A DNA stretch of 64,000 nt from Aporrectodea caliginosa (Eukaryota > Annelida > Clitellata > Crassiclitellata > Lumbricidae). Below the pieces are notes generated by a model that was not told the DNA's origin, did not search any database, and saw nothing but the letters and a program-made list of their open reading frames with translations. This document shows, piece by piece, positions 9,612 to 19,530 of this stretch (positions within the stretch are counted from its first letter, which is position 1; each line of letters starts with the position of its first letter). The stretch is taken from contig JACEVL010001191.1 in NCBI GenBank assembly GCA_020284085.1, forward strand, positions 787,501 to 851,500. The letters run 5' to 3'. The position numbers were made by a program, and so were the translations under genes.

Positions 9612-9900
9612 AGTCAAATGGTTAGAGCGGTCGCCTTAGACACCTTTAAAACGGTGTCAACCGATGCTATATAATAATTAGGACACGCTAGACGTTTAAT
9701 GAACGGTGTCTGCTTCGTCTCTCTCCAGTTTATAAGACACCTTTAAAACGGTGTCAACCGATGCTATATATGAATCATAGGACACGTAGGCGTTTAATGA
9801 ATACTGCATGGTTTGTCTCTCTCCAGTTTATTAGACACCTTTAAAACGGCATCAACGGATGTTCTATAAGCATAGGACACGATAAGCAATTAATAAAGCA
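9612..9900 (+). repeat. tRNA-like head plus ~98-bp tandem repeat with GACACCTTTAAAACGG
   Basis: GGTTAGAGCGGTCGCCTTAG resembles a tRNA A-box region and runs into three tandem copies that start with AGACACCTTTAAAACGG at 9,638, 9,735 and 9,833. Each ends near CTCTCTCCAGTTTATNAG. Related arrays lie at 27,340-27,560 and 49,910-50,280 in inverted orientation. It appears to be a tandemly amplified tRNA-derived retroposon. Confidence 0.65.
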
Positions 9901-9949
9901 CCGCCACTGCGTATATACGTATATATATATATATATATATATATATGGG

Positions 9950-10335
9950 TCAGAGACCTGGACCATCAGGAAAGATGAGATTAAGAAATTAGAAGCTTTT
10001 GAGATGTGGATCTGGAGAAGGATGGAGAAGGTGAGCTGGACTGAGCATATAACGAACGACGAGGTACTACAAATGGTTGATGAAAAACGATCGCTAATAA
10101 CAACAATAAGAGAAAGACAGAAGAACTGGGTGGGGCACGTATTAAGATGAGACTCCCTCCTGAAAGAAATCATAGAAGGGGGAATGGTAGGGAAAAGAGG
10201 GAGGGGAAGACCGAGGCAGATGATGCTGGGATGGATGGCCGACGGATACAGCGAATTAAAGGAAAAAGCACAGCACAGAGAAGAGTGGCGTCATTGGAAG
10301 TTGGAACCTGCCGAAGGGCAGAGAACTTAAAGAAG
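9950..10335 (+). pseudogene. LINE reverse transcriptase C-terminal remnant between (TA)n tracts
   Basis: Conceptual translation gives LEAFEMWIWRRMEKVSWTEH, NDEVLQMV, QKNWVGHVLR, a stop, then [20 protein letters not shown] and GWMADGY. This is the well-known C-terminal tail of an endonuclease-reverse transcriptase LINE protein. The in-frame stop after GHVLR and the missing catalytic part show it is dead. It is bordered by (TA)n at 9,917-9,945 and 10,336-10,357. Confidence 0.8.
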
Positions 10336-10357
10336 ATATATATATATATATATATAC

Positions 10358-11295
10358 TAGCAATTTTTACCCGGCGTTCGCCCGGGTTTTCCCCAGGCGT
10401 AATTTTTAACGGCTGCAAATAAAGGCTACTTACTTACTATATTTGCTGATGGGCTTGAAATATTTAAAAAAATGTCCATATATCTGAATGGAAACGATAT
10501 TTAGAGGTGAACATAGTTGCTTTGCCCGTGTACTGCACGGGTTATCTCTACCTTATAATTATAGGCAATATTATTATTTTGTTCCCCGTTCTTTACGGTT
10601 TATCTCTACCTGAAATAGGCGTATTATTTTGTTCCCCGTACTACACGGGTTATTTCTAAATTATAATAGGCGTATTATTTGCCGTTGGCCAGCGTGACGT
10701 AAGATTGCATATTTATCAGCGTGACGTAATTTAAGATTGCATATTAATTTTAGTGACGTGGACAAATGGGCATGCTTATAATGTCCATAAATCGGAATTG
10801 AAAGCAAATTATGAGCTGAAAGTAATTGGGATGAGATAGAAATTCGAATAGCTAAAGTAAGTTTCGAGTTGCTTTGACCTAGAAAATCGGCAATGGCCGT
10901 GGTTGCAAAAAATGTGAGCTTAGTGTAATTAGGTCACCAAATCTGTAAATGGTTGCGCTGACCTAGAAATTCGCCCGTGGCGACTTCTGATTGGTTGCTA
11001 GATGCTCCGTGTGACGTAAGATTGCTTATTAAGCATGCGTGACGTGAACAAATGGCCTTACTATGGGCGGTATTGAAATAAGCTCGCTGAAAAGTTAAAT
11101 TTAAAATGGCCATATATCGGCGTTTAAATAAAATTGCGAACTGAAAATAGTCGCGTTGACCTAGACGTTGCGTAATAATGCTTTGTAAATTTTTTCAACT
11201 CGCTAAACCGTTCCGTTTCGGAGCCTTTAGCCGGACAGCGATGCATTGCAAACATACATACATACGGAAGGACAAACTTTAAGAATTATAGTATA

Positions 11296-11298
<3 letters not shown>
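10358..11298 (+). repeat. Unclassified repeat, possibly a LINE 3' UTR
   Basis: Starts CTAGCAATTTTTACCCGGCG after (TA)n and ends TAAGAATTATAGTATAAG before another (TA)n at 11,299-11,336. Inside, CCCGTACTGCACGGGTTAT-like blocks recur (10,530-10,660), as do GTGACGTAAGATTGC blocks (10,690-11,040). The end motifs resemble 3' ends of RTE/Penelope-like retroelements. No coding frame is seen, and the class is uncertain. Confidence 0.45.
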
Positions 11299-11337
<39 letters not shown>

Positions 11338-11529
11338 GTACTAGGGTGGAGTGAAAATGGCAAAAAAAAATTTTTTTCTGAATTTCAATTAGCTAGATAT
11401 GTCAAAAGGTGCCAATAGATCAATAGAACACTGTGTAAAAATTACAAGATTTTTGATTAATGTTTTGATCGCCCTTCGCAACTTTTTATTTTGCAATACT
11501 AAGCGACATCAGAACGATATAGGTAGATT

Positions 11530-11665
11530 AGTGTCTACACTCTACACAGAGTCTACAGTCTACACTCTACAGTCTACACTCTACACAAGTCTACAGTCTA
11601 CACTACAGTCTACACTCTAGTCTACACTAGAGTCCACACTCCGAGTCCACAGTCCACAGTCTAGG
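11530..11665. repeat. Degenerate TCTACACT/AGTCTACA repeat inside the transposon
   Basis: Short units of the type AGTCTACACTCTAC are repeated irregularly between the ORF stop and the left terminus. Such subterminal repeats are often transposase-binding arrays, but binding here is only inferred. Confidence 0.6.
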
Positions 11666-11751
11666 TAAGGTAGTCAACTAGTCAATAGTCATCTTAATGC
11701 AATCAGATGCCTTGATTATTACAGTATCTTTGATTTCAAAGTCACAAACAG

Positions 11752-13308
11752 TTACAAGGTGAAGTGAGAGAAGTCACGTTTTGACTCGAACGTCGGCATT
11801 AGCTGTCGAGAAGCGACGCGTGCACGGATGAAGCCATCTCGCGATTTCTGTCCACAAACAGCTATCGCCGCCTCGGTCACCAGCTTCACGTGTCTTTCCA
11901 CAGCCTGCGTGTGGCTGGGGAATTTTGGGAAGGTGACTGTTGGAGTCACCTCCGTCGTGATGAGATCCCTGAGCTCAGTGTCTGTCATTGCCTTGATTAC
12001 GGGAGGCTCCGAGATAGGGCAGACTGCCCAGTCGATCATGTCGAAGTATTCCACGGCGTTGAAGTTGAGTTTTGCGGGAACCTTGAACCTCCGTATTTGT
12101 CCATTGGGATGTGCTTCAGCTCTGGCCTTCATCACTCGTCGCAGGCCCAGCTCACGTATGTGTGGTCGATGGTCCGTCATCATGGCTAAGAGGAGATTCT
12201 CCGGGTGAGCGAAGTATGCGTTGCGATGAATGACGGGGTCGACGATCTTCTTGTGCTTAGGGCTGAGGTATCGTGACTTGACGAGCATCTGGTGAAGGTG
12301 CCTAGCTCCATCTTTGCATGACGACTGGGCTTTTATGGCGAACCACGTTGGAGCATATACGCGAATGATGAACGTCACCACCGTTTTCAGATTCTGTGAC
12401 GGTTCCATGTCGCTGACATATAATCGGAGGATTCTATTGGCTGTCGTTAGCCATCGTGAGTGATTCAGGCAACCAGGGTTTCGCATTGCCAGATCGACGC
12501 TACATTCACCTTTGCTGATACTATTGCACATTTCCAATAGATAGCGCTGATCTGTGCTCAACTCCTTCGGGTCCACACTGGACAGTTGCTCGGTCAGTTG
12601 TACTGGTGCAAATGAAGAGACAGGCTGTTCGCTACACGTCACTAGCCGCTTTCCGATAGCTCCAGAGAATCCGCGCGGGCCTGTAGTCACGCCGTCGAGT
12701 GCCTGAAATAGATGGCGCAGGGGCAGCTCATTGGCATGGAGCAGACATACCAGCCACTGCAGAGGATGCTGGAAGGTTTCTTCCAGTCGCCGGATAACGC
12801 CCGCTATGTGTCCCGTGTTCACGTTTGTGCCGTCACACCCTACAACTTTAATGTTCTCTGTCTTCGCATTCCGCTCTTTCAAACTAGCGACTAATGACTC
12901 AGCTATGTCTTTGCTGGAGCCTGATGGCGCAGTCGTGTGGCTGAAGTATGAAGAACCCGGCTCTGCGATGATGCTTATGTGTTCTTCCGTGAGGGTTTTT
13001 CTGTGGTACTTGTTGTCGTCGCCGAGAACTTGTGTCAAAGTTCGATCCTTGCGGCCATCAAAGAATACTCCCTCCATGCCAGTGTGAGTGTGGTCGAACT
13101 GGTCAATGTGGTCATCATTCTGCTGAAGTTCCTTACGAGTTTTGCTGCGTTCTCGGCGGATCTTGCTTCGATCGATTACTTTAGATCGGTCGATCGGCGA
13201 CACGAGACCAAGATCATGCAGAACTGATGTTGCTAAATACAGCAGCCGATCTATCCGAGACTCCGGTTCGATGCAAGCTTTAGCGAGTGAAGGTAGCGAC
13301 ATTGTCAT
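11752..13308 (-). CDS. Putative transposase, RNase H-like, family unassigned
   Basis: A single-exon, uninterrupted 518-residue ORF centred in a TIR element, so it is read as its transposase. Near residue ~160 KVVGCDGTNVNTG could supply a first catalytic aspartate. WLVCLLHANELPLRHLF then has a C-x2-H layout like that of hAT transposases, and LNHSRWLTTANRILRLY recalls the hAT RW motif. An N-terminal basic stretch (SKIRRERSKTRKELQ) could contact DNA. No BED zinc finger or recognisable hAT dimerisation tail is present, and the target duplication is not the 8 bp of hAT. I have the impression that proteins of this type occur unnamed in many invertebrate genomes. The catalytic assignment is inference. 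Confidence 0.75.
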   Translation of the reverse strand: MTMSLPSLAKACIEPESRIDRLLYLATSVLHDLGLVSPIDRSKVIDRSKIRRERSKTRKELQQNDDHIDQFDHTHTGMEGVFFDGRKDRTLTQVLGDDNKYHRKTLTEEHISIIAEPGSSYFSHTTAPSGSSKDIAESLVASLKERNAKTENIKVVGCDGTNVNTGHIAGVIRRLEETFQHPLQWLVCLLHANELPLRHLFQALDGVTTGPRGFSGAIGKRLVTCSEQPVSSFAPVQLTEQLSSVDPKELSTDQRYLLEMCNSISKGECSVDLAMRNPGCLNHSRWLTTANRILRLYVSDMEPSQNLKTVVTFIIRVYAPTWFAIKAQSSCKDGARHLHQMLVKSRYLSPKHKKIVDPVIHRNAYFAHPENLLLAMMTDHRPHIRELGLRRVMKARAEAHPNGQIRRFKVPAKLNFNAVEYFDMIDWAVCPISEPPVIKAMTDTELRDLITTEVTPTVTFPKFPSHTQAVERHVKLVTEAAIAVCGQKSRDGFIRARVASRQLMPTFESKRDFSHFTL

Positions 13309-13673
13309 TTTTTGACATTGGCGATTCTGCTTTGGCTTAGTTTTAACTTTGTACTCAATCTCATCGACAGAAATATTTCTTGTAGCGCAATCGTTTTACT
13401 TTCTAAATAATACTTTTATTATGCTATTGGATGGTTCTGTTAAACTGTGTCACATATGTAAATCAAACCTACCTTTGGCATCGTCGAAATGCTTCATTTA
13501 AACGCCCACTTAAATGGTTACAATGCCAATTATTTCAATTGGGCGAAGGGCGATCAAGCAGTTGTCAGAAAATAATATCATTTGGCAGGATTGTTACTAT
13601 GGACATTTGGCACATTTTTAATAGTCTAGCTTATAAAAAGGAAAGAACTTTTTTTCTCACTCCACCCTAGTAC

Positions 13674-14224
13674 ACACCCATTCAACAGCTTCTTAAAGAA
13701 GGCATTTAAGACAGAGAGCTCTTATTAATTGCTAGTAGTACCGTAGTAGTTTTAGGTTAAAGACATTGGGATAACAAAGATCATTATCGTCGCCCGCCTC
13801 CTTTATCCAGGCCTTGGGACTGGCACTGCCAGAGTACGAGCAATATATATATATATATAAGGACTGTTAACGATTACATTTTTTTAATAGTTAACTATTT
13901 AAGAATTAACGATTAATTAATAGTTAACTTGTGACTAAATGCATTCCCCAAAAAACAATGAAAAAATACAAAATTAACATTATTAGTAGCCTTGAAGGGG
14001 TGCTATAAAATAATAAAAATCTCTGTAATGAATGAATGAATGAATGAATGAGTAATGAACACCATTGTTAAGATGTGCTAGTATCTATATTTCAGCCCTT
14101 GAAGGGCGCTATATAAATGTCTAAGTAAGTATATATTCTTTATTAGACCAACTGCCTATCCGCACTTTGGAGTACAATCATTAGAATCTAATGCATGTAC
14201 TCCAAAGAGCGGATTAGATCAAGA
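13674..14224. other. Repeat patchwork between transposon and LINE fragment
   Basis: Contains a copy of the GATAACAAAGATCATTA family (13,755-13,840), a (TA)n tract (13,845-13,858) and AT-rich GTTAACGATTA-type inverted motifs (13,863-13,940). Two retroposon 3' tails, with GAAGGGGTGCTATAAAAT and GAAGGGCGCTATATAAATG (near 13,990 and 14,095), follow; the first runs into (GAAT)n. No gene is seen. Confidence 0.55.
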
Positions 14225-14665
14225 TAAATACATGTGTTGCACTGGCTGCCTATGTCTATGTTGCTTTTATCCACAAGATGAACAATGTACTGCCTTTTTG
14301 GACCTTAGCCGCCTCACGTATACCGTATGCTGCTCTGGTTTCTCGTTGTGTTCTTGGCTGCGCTCCATCTTACTTGCGTGATCTTTGCCGCCAAGTGTCA
14401 GACGTTGCAGCGCGTCGGGCGCTTCACTCTACGACGAGGGCTGAGCACCTGGTTCCACGAGCTTGCTTGGCTATTAAGTAGCGCCGTGCTTTTCGGTTGT
14501 GGGACCTTCCATCTGGAATGACCTCCCGCTTAAGCTCCGCTCTTTCCTTGTGAGCCATCCGGCAGGGTTCTACAAGTCCCTAAGTCTTTTTTCTTTAGTT
14601 GTGGCTGGGCTGGGAGCGATCCTGAGTAGTTTCTTGACGGGCGCTATATAAATGCTCTGAATCAA
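14225..14665 (+). pseudogene. LINE ORF2 3' fragment (C-terminal region and 3' UTR)
   Basis: Translation in broken frames gives an LHWLP-type start, then CAPSYLRDLC, ARRALHSTTRAEHLVPRA and GPSIWNDLPLKL-like remnants. These are standard features of the post-RT end of CR1/L2-type LINEs. The 3' end is GGGCGCTATATAAATGCTCT followed by (GAAT)n. Frameshifts and 5' truncation make it non-functional. It is probably the same family as the fragment at 58.7 kb. Confidence 0.75.
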
Positions 14666-14919
14666 TGAATGAATGAATACAAATGTACGAGTGAGAGAAA
14701 CTGAGAAGCAATGAGCAGACCTCAAGTATTCGATCTCCCTTGCTGAGCAACGCCGTCCTTCCGACGGGACTGAGCGCAAGAACGTGTCTGACGAAAATCC
14801 CAGAGACAGACCGACGGTCGTCTGAAGAACCAGGCGTTGGAACATCTAGTCTTGCGGCTGTTTTTCATAAAAATTATCAGTTTATCAATCAATCACACAA
14901 TCAACTGATCTACTAATAG

Positions 14920-15074
<155 letters not shown>

Positions 15075-15249
15075 GTAGCCAGTCAGTCAGTCAGTGATAA
15101 TTTGGCAATTGGTTAGCCATTTGTGATTCTAGAAACCTGGCTCAGGAAACCGAGTTTAATCATCTAACCATCCAAACAATCAGTAGATCACTAAATGAAT
15201 CAAGCAACCACACAATCACGCTAAGAAAGAACAATTGGACCATTTCTAA

Positions 15250-15478
15250 CATCACCACCACCATCACCATCACCATCACCATCACCATCATCATCATCAC
15301 CAGTATCATCATTACCCAACCACCACACCCCATCATCATCATCTTTACCATCATCATCATCATAATAACGACCATCACCACGACCATCATCATCATCGTC
15401 ATCACCATCCAACCACCACCATCACATGACCACCACCATAATCATAATCATCACCATCCTCGTCATTATCATCAAAAA
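15250..15478. repeat. Imperfect (CAT/CAC)n array just inside an intron
   Basis: Runs of CATCAC and CATCAT with interruptions. In transcript orientation the array begins about 65 bases after the splice donor of the PDZ7 exon. Confidence 0.9.
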
Positions 15479-15542
15479 CAAACACTACCATCACGATAAC
15501 CACTCCAAACACTACCTAGCACTTCGATAGAAGGATACCAAC

Positions 15543-15847
15543 CTATGAGACTGATTCCAAGGTTCTCTCCCGGTTTCCGATGTATCTCGACGGACCGCAC
15601 CGGTCCCCACGTACCCGTTCCAAATCCGGGCAACTTTGGCAGATCGGAAGAAATCTCGGGGGACGACCACGGAGGAGGAGAGGTGGGCACAGGAGGGGAA
15701 GACGACGTCAGAGGTGACAGGGTCAAAGGTGACAGAGGGTGCATCAGAAATGAAGACTGATTCGTCGAATCCCCGCTTTCTGGTGAACGAAGGTCGCAGA
15801 AGGTCGTTGGCTGAGGACTCGAAGTCTCAACACTTGTCGTTGATTTG
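15543..15847 (-). CDS. MPDZ: MPDZ-like exon: Ser/Pro linker and start of PDZ7
   Basis: Enters with one base completing an AGC serine (acceptor TTTTTAG) and leaves in phase 1 at CTCATAG|GTTGGT. A low-complexity Ser/Thr/Pro linker with LSPLTLSPLTSSSPPVPTSP is followed by the first strand of a PDZ domain, RSVEIHRKPGENLGISLIG. In this, NLGISL takes the place of the GLGF carboxylate-binding loop. This matches the beginning of PDZ7 in the family. The next exon, expected to start with a second glycine of the loop, was not found below this point. Confidence 0.85.
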
Positions 15848-15871
15848 CTAAAAATGAAAAGAAACAGTTAT

Positions 15872-15995
15872 GAAGTCACGGTAGTCGATTGGTTAGAGCG
15901 CTCACCTTGTAACGCAGAGAGTACGGGTTCGAGTCTCCTGACTTGACATGGCTGCTGTGTCATTAAGCGCTTAACAAATGCATAATAATAATTAA
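15872..15995 (+). repeat. tRNA-derived SINE
   Basis: GATTGGTTAGAGCGCTCACC (A box) and ACGGGTTCGAGTCTCC (B box) are spaced as in a tRNA, followed by CATTAAGCGCTTAACAAATG and (ATA)n. A short version of the family at 41.8 kb. It lies in the intron just upstream of the PDZ7 exon. Confidence 0.8.
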
Positions 15996-16011
15996 AATAG
16001 CCATGTGTACA

Positions 16012-16195
16012 CAGTGGCGTAACAAAGGGTTTCAGCGCCCAGGGGCAAGAGTTGATGACTGCGCCCCTTTTCAATTTTCTTGTTGACTTTTAATCGTTCT
16101 TGTCAAAGCACTGTGTACCACTGAAAGCTAATTTTGCGCCCTTGTGCTGAGGCCGGGGGCAGTTACCCCCTCTGCTCCCCTTTGTTACGCCGCTG
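16012..16195. mobile_element. hAT-type MITE, 184 bp
   Basis: Inverted ends CAGTGGCGTAACAAAGGG and, inverted, CAGCGGCGTAACAAAGGG. Flanked by TGTGTACA (16,004-16,011) and TGTGCACA (16,196-16,203), an 8-bp duplication with one mismatch. No coding capacity. Confidence 0.82.
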
Positions 16196-16616
16196 TGTGC
16201 ACAGTGTCATTTTGAGGTGCTTAAGACTAAACTTGTGACTTCTAGAAATTTTTTAATGATGACTGCCAATTCAAATTAATGCTGCATTTGTATTACTTGT
16301 TTACCAAATATGTATGTAATCGCAATCGTAATCTCCAAGCACAGGGCACCAGCTTATTCACCAGAGTGCAGCTTAGTCAGCTGGTTAAATAAAGAATATA
16401 CCTACCTACCTACTTACTTACTTTAATAAAAACACTTGTTAATTTTTGTCAACCTTAAGGAAGACTGAAGAACTTCTTCGTTTTCGGTTACGCGGCCCGC
16501 GGGGTCTCTTCGAGCGAACGTCACACTACAATACAAGAAGCACACAGTAGTTCAAGGTAACATAACATAAACATAATTTTTGTGGTGCAATTTCAAGATA
16601 TCTTCACAGGAGGTGA
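16196..16616. other. Intron sequence without recognised gene
   Basis: Only short simple repeats such as CCTACCTACTTACTTAC near 16,400 are seen. Nothing else is recognised. Confidence 0.5.
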
Positions 16617-16745
16617 CTAAAAGCGGTGGTGACTTTTTAAAAGCGGTGGTGACTTTTAAAATCAGTAAGACTTTAAAAGTGGTGTCCACTTTTGAAAGCA
16701 GTGGTTACTTTTAAAAGTGGTGGCGAATTTCAAAAGTGGTTATGT
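16617..16745. repeat. Degenerate AAAAGCGGTGGTGACTTTT tandem repeat
   Basis: Six diverged units of about 20-27 bases alternating AAAAG(C/T)GGTGG and ACTTTTAAAA, in the intron 80 bases beyond the PDZ6 exon donor. Confidence 0.8.
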
Positions 16746-16824
16746 CCAGCCACCACCGTCACAATACAAAGTTACTCCTATGGTTTTAGCAGGAGAAAAT
16801 GGCGATTAATTGTCATCATCGTAC

Positions 16825-17020
16825 CTGAAGCTCTTTCCAATGAGGGACGTCCTTCGTAGAACGGTTCGTGCCTGTGCATTGGAGACGCTGCGCAGACTGT
16901 CGTTGTTAATGGCCATTATGTAGTCACCCACTCGCAGGCGACCATCTCTGCTGATGACCCCGTCAGGGTCAATCGATCGAATACAACAACCCCTCGCACC
17001 CTCCGACTCCAAACGCAAAC
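16825..17020 (-). CDS. MPDZ: MPDZ-like exon: body of PDZ6
   Basis: Acceptor TGTATAG, entering with two bases that complete a glycine begun by the previous exon; donor TTCAG|GTACGA, leaving in phase 2. Encodes GLRLESEG, IRSIDPDGVISRDGRLRVGD, YIMAINNDSL and SNAQARTVLRRTSLIG, which cover strands 2-6 of a PDZ domain. The ALRR-type helix block is characteristic of PDZ6 in MPDZ and PATJ. The binding loop is unusual: joined to the previous exon it reads QLGLRL, without the first glycine of GLGF. Ligand choice is therefore hard to predict. Confidence 0.9.
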
Positions 17021-17039
17021 CTATACAAGGAGGATGCAA

Positions 17040-17240
17040 ATGCATTAGATGATTGGTAATGGTAATTGCAAATTTATATAGAGCCAATCCAAGAGATATA
17101 TGAGAGGCACTCCCGACCTAAAAGTTTTGTTAACTGATGTAATATATTCGCTCGTAATGACATTTGACATCATATAGGCTAGTGCAGAGAGCGCCTCTGA
17201 GAAGATATCTTGAAGGGGTGCTATATAAATGTTCATTTAC
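17040..17240 (+). repeat. Retroposon tail with inverted GAGAGGCAC/GAGCGCCTC ends
   Basis: ATTTATATAGAGCCAATCCA, GAGAGGCACTCCCGACCTAA and then GCGCCTCTGAGAAGATATCT with GAAGGGGTGCTATATAAATG. The last block is the shared SINE/LINE 3' terminus of this genome. It probably contains a head-to-head pair of truncated copies. Confidence 0.5.
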
Positions 17241-17960
17241 ATTACGTTACAATGAAATCAGGATCGGACGAAATGGTCTTCAAGCGTCTGCAGAAAAGAG
17301 GCAAAGAGAGGCTGAGAAGCTCATGTTGCAGGTTCTTAGGCAGTTTGTTCAACGATTGGTCAGAGAGCTTGGTAGGAAACATGGAGACGACTGCAATAAT
17401 ACAATACAATAAAATACAACTGTAGTTGATATTGCCCTCTTTCCAAAGTTCAGAAGTTCACACACAGAACATCAATTGCCAGTGAAGGGTTTGCTCAAGG
17501 TCCCTCAATGGTAATTGCCTCAGTGGAGGCTCAAGCCTTCTTTAGGAGGAGGAAAAGGAAGAGGAGGATGAGGGGAAGAACAAAACAGGGTTGCCACAAG
17601 GTTAATAAAACAAAAATCCATGACTTTCCATTAACTTTTTGCACGATTTTTAAGACTTATTTCAGACGAAAAGGACCTACTTTCTAATTGTTTATTTGAC
17701 ATTATTTATCGAAATTTAAACATATGATTAGAAATATGTCTAAAATCATCATATTTCCATCACTTACTTCTATGCTCTAGCTATTTTCATATTCCATAAC
17801 TTTCCAGGATTTTTTTGGAAAACACCTGTTTTTCCAGGTTTTCCAGGCCTAAAGTTTCTCAAAGTCTAATTCCATGACTTTCCAGGATCTATAGCAACCC
17901 TGGGAAGAGGGGAAGGAGGAGGTGGAGAAACATCTAGAATGACCACACAGTAATACTGAC
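17241..17960. other. Intron with purine-rich and TTTCCAGG-rich repeats
   Basis: A GA-rich block near 17,540-17,580 and a stretch (17,590-17,900) with repeated CCATGACTTTCCA and TTTTTCCAGGTTTTCCAGG motifs, whose two ends are roughly inverted (GGGTTGCCACAAGG; ATAGCAACCCTGG). This may be a MITE (about 17,585-17,902), but its ends are not clean. No exon is seen. Confidence 0.4.
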
Positions 17961-18207
17961 CAAGCTGCCCAATGACAGAGGAGATGGTGATTGTTTGAGG
18001 AGCGGAGAGGTCATCCGAATGGTCATCGGCTGAATCGACGTCACGCTGTTTCGCCACGAAAGGCACGAACGAAGAAACGGAACGAGGCGATGGTGACGAC
18101 GACACTGACGTCCCTGGACTAAGGTCACTTGTTATTGGCTGGCTGCTCTTTGGCACTGGATCGGTTGAAACGACTCCATTCGTTATGATGATCTTCGAGT
18201 TGTTTGG
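17961..18207 (-). CDS. MPDZ: MPDZ-like exon: Ser-rich linker between PDZ5 and PDZ6
   Basis: Acceptor ACATTTAG, phase 0 in; donor CTTG|GTCAGT, phase 1 out. Encodes an 82-residue linker rich in Ser, Pro and Asp (PGTSVSSSPSPRSVSSFVPF), then TITISSVIGQLG, the first strand of PDZ6. Phases on both sides fit the neighbouring exons. Such linkers are poorly conserved, so the call rests on position, splice sites and the PDZ start at its end. Confidence 0.78.
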
Positions 18208-19043
18208 CTAAATGTAACAGTCATTCGAAGTTACTCAAATGTTTTATTGTTAGATGTGATTCAAATTGTTTGAAGGAGAGTTAATTGAAAATGACTGCTT
18301 CAAATGGAACTGAAAATGACAGCAACAAATAATAATAATAATAATAACAGTGACAATTTAATATGGCGCCGTAACACAGCCATGCCGTTACAAGGGTGCC
18401 TCACAAGGTGACCACATGAGAGATGACTGATACTGACGATATCACATTCGACATAGAAATGACGGAATAAGAGGTGACTGAAAATGATGGCATCAGAGGT
18501 GATTAAAAATGACTGCATCAAAGGTGACTGAAAATGACATGAGAGAAGACTGAAAATGACTAAATTACATTTGACACAAAAATGACGGCATAAGGTGATT
18601 GAAATTGAATGCCTCAAAGTGATTGAAAATGAAGGCATGAGAGGTGATTGAAAATGATAACTTAGAAGTGATTTAAAATCACCATAGATGTAAGATAAAC
18701 AGAAAAAATGACAGCATCAGACGTGATTGAAAATGACGGCATAAAAAGTGATTGAAAATGATGGGACCAAATGGGCCTCAAAATTGACAATTTCAGTGTT
18801 TGATTTAAATACAACTGAAGAAATGACTGTAACAAAAAGTGATTGATTTCGTAATAGAAACAGCAGAAAACAAAGCAAGACAGAACTATTCATGTCGAAA
18901 TGACGGCACCAGAAGGGCTTCAAAATTGCCAATTTGGGTGTTTGATTTCAATATGACTGACAAATGACTCTAAGAAATGATTGATTTCGCAATAAAAGAA
19001 AGCAAAAACAGAACTATTCACGTTGAAAGAAGCATCAATTTAC
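18208..19043. repeat. Intron with degenerate GATTGAAAATGAC repeats
   Basis: From about 18,290 to 18,990 the motif TGATTGAAAATGA(C/T) recurs every 20-45 bases with variable linkers such as GGCATCAGAGG. A longer imperfect duplication links 18,766-18,850 and 18,908-18,990 (GGGCCTCAAAATTGACAATT / GGGCTTCAAAATTGCCAATT). No coding sequence. Confidence 0.75.
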
Positions 19044-19304
19044 CACAGCTGCTTTGACACTCTGGCCGACTGTCTTCTGCACAGACGGTGGGGAAGACTT
19101 GGGGTAGGCAGGGGGTGACGGACTGGGGTAAGCCGGCGGCGAGAAGGCAGGGTAGGAAGGCGAAGGGGACGAGACGGGTGGGTGTCCACGGGGGTGTAGC
19201 GGGGGCGACTGGGTATCGCTGGAAGGCAACGTCAACGGGGTCATCATCAGAGAGGCAAAGACGTTGTTGGCGGGGGATTCATCCACCACTGGTTCTTCCG
19301 AACT
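19044..19304 (-). CDS. MPDZ: MPDZ-like exon: Pro/Ser-rich linker after PDZ5
   Basis: Acceptor GTGTTCAG, phase 0; donor GCTGTG|GTAAAT, phase 0; 87 codons. Starts SSEEPVVDESPANN and continues as a low-complexity Pro/Ser/Tyr segment (PSYPAFSPPAYPSPSPPAYP) ending QSVKAAV. It is presumably a disordered spacer between PDZ5 and PDZ6. The PAYP-type repeats could bind SH3 or WW domains, which is only a possibility. Exon status rests on its open frame, matching phases and splice signals. Confidence 0.75.
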
Positions 19305-19530
19305 CTGAACACACACAGGTATAAACACAAGGTGAATCTTACACACACACTGTTTATTTAATTTATTTATAATTTACGAGTTTACTATGATTTGTGAATT
19401 TATTTATTATGTAATTTATTTATTGTTCTTTTATTTATTTATTATATAATATATTATATATATATACTTATCTATGTATTTATTAATTAGTTCCATTTGC
19501 TACTTTCTTCTGCTTGGCCTGGGTCAGAAG

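Larger units (their letters stand above)
11342..13669 (-). mobile_element. Complete TIR DNA transposon of unassigned superfamily
   Basis: 2,328 bp bounded by 13-bp perfect inverted termini TAGGGTGGAGTGA. Weaker similarity continues inward, and a 15-bp subterminal inverted repeat TTGATCGCCCTTCGC lies at 11,465-11,479 and, inverted, at 13,543-13,557. Both ends are flanked by GTAC (11,338-11,341 and 13,670-13,673). That is a 4-bp target duplication; because GTAC is palindromic, a TA duplication with TIRs starting CTAGGG fits equally well. It carries one intact 518-codon minus-strand ORF. This combination does not match any superfamily I can name with confidence. Confidence 0.85.

Noticed and set aside
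10147..10422. Arg/Glu-rich 91-residue protein
   Set aside because: It is a shifted frame of the LINE reverse-transcriptase remnant followed by (TA)n.
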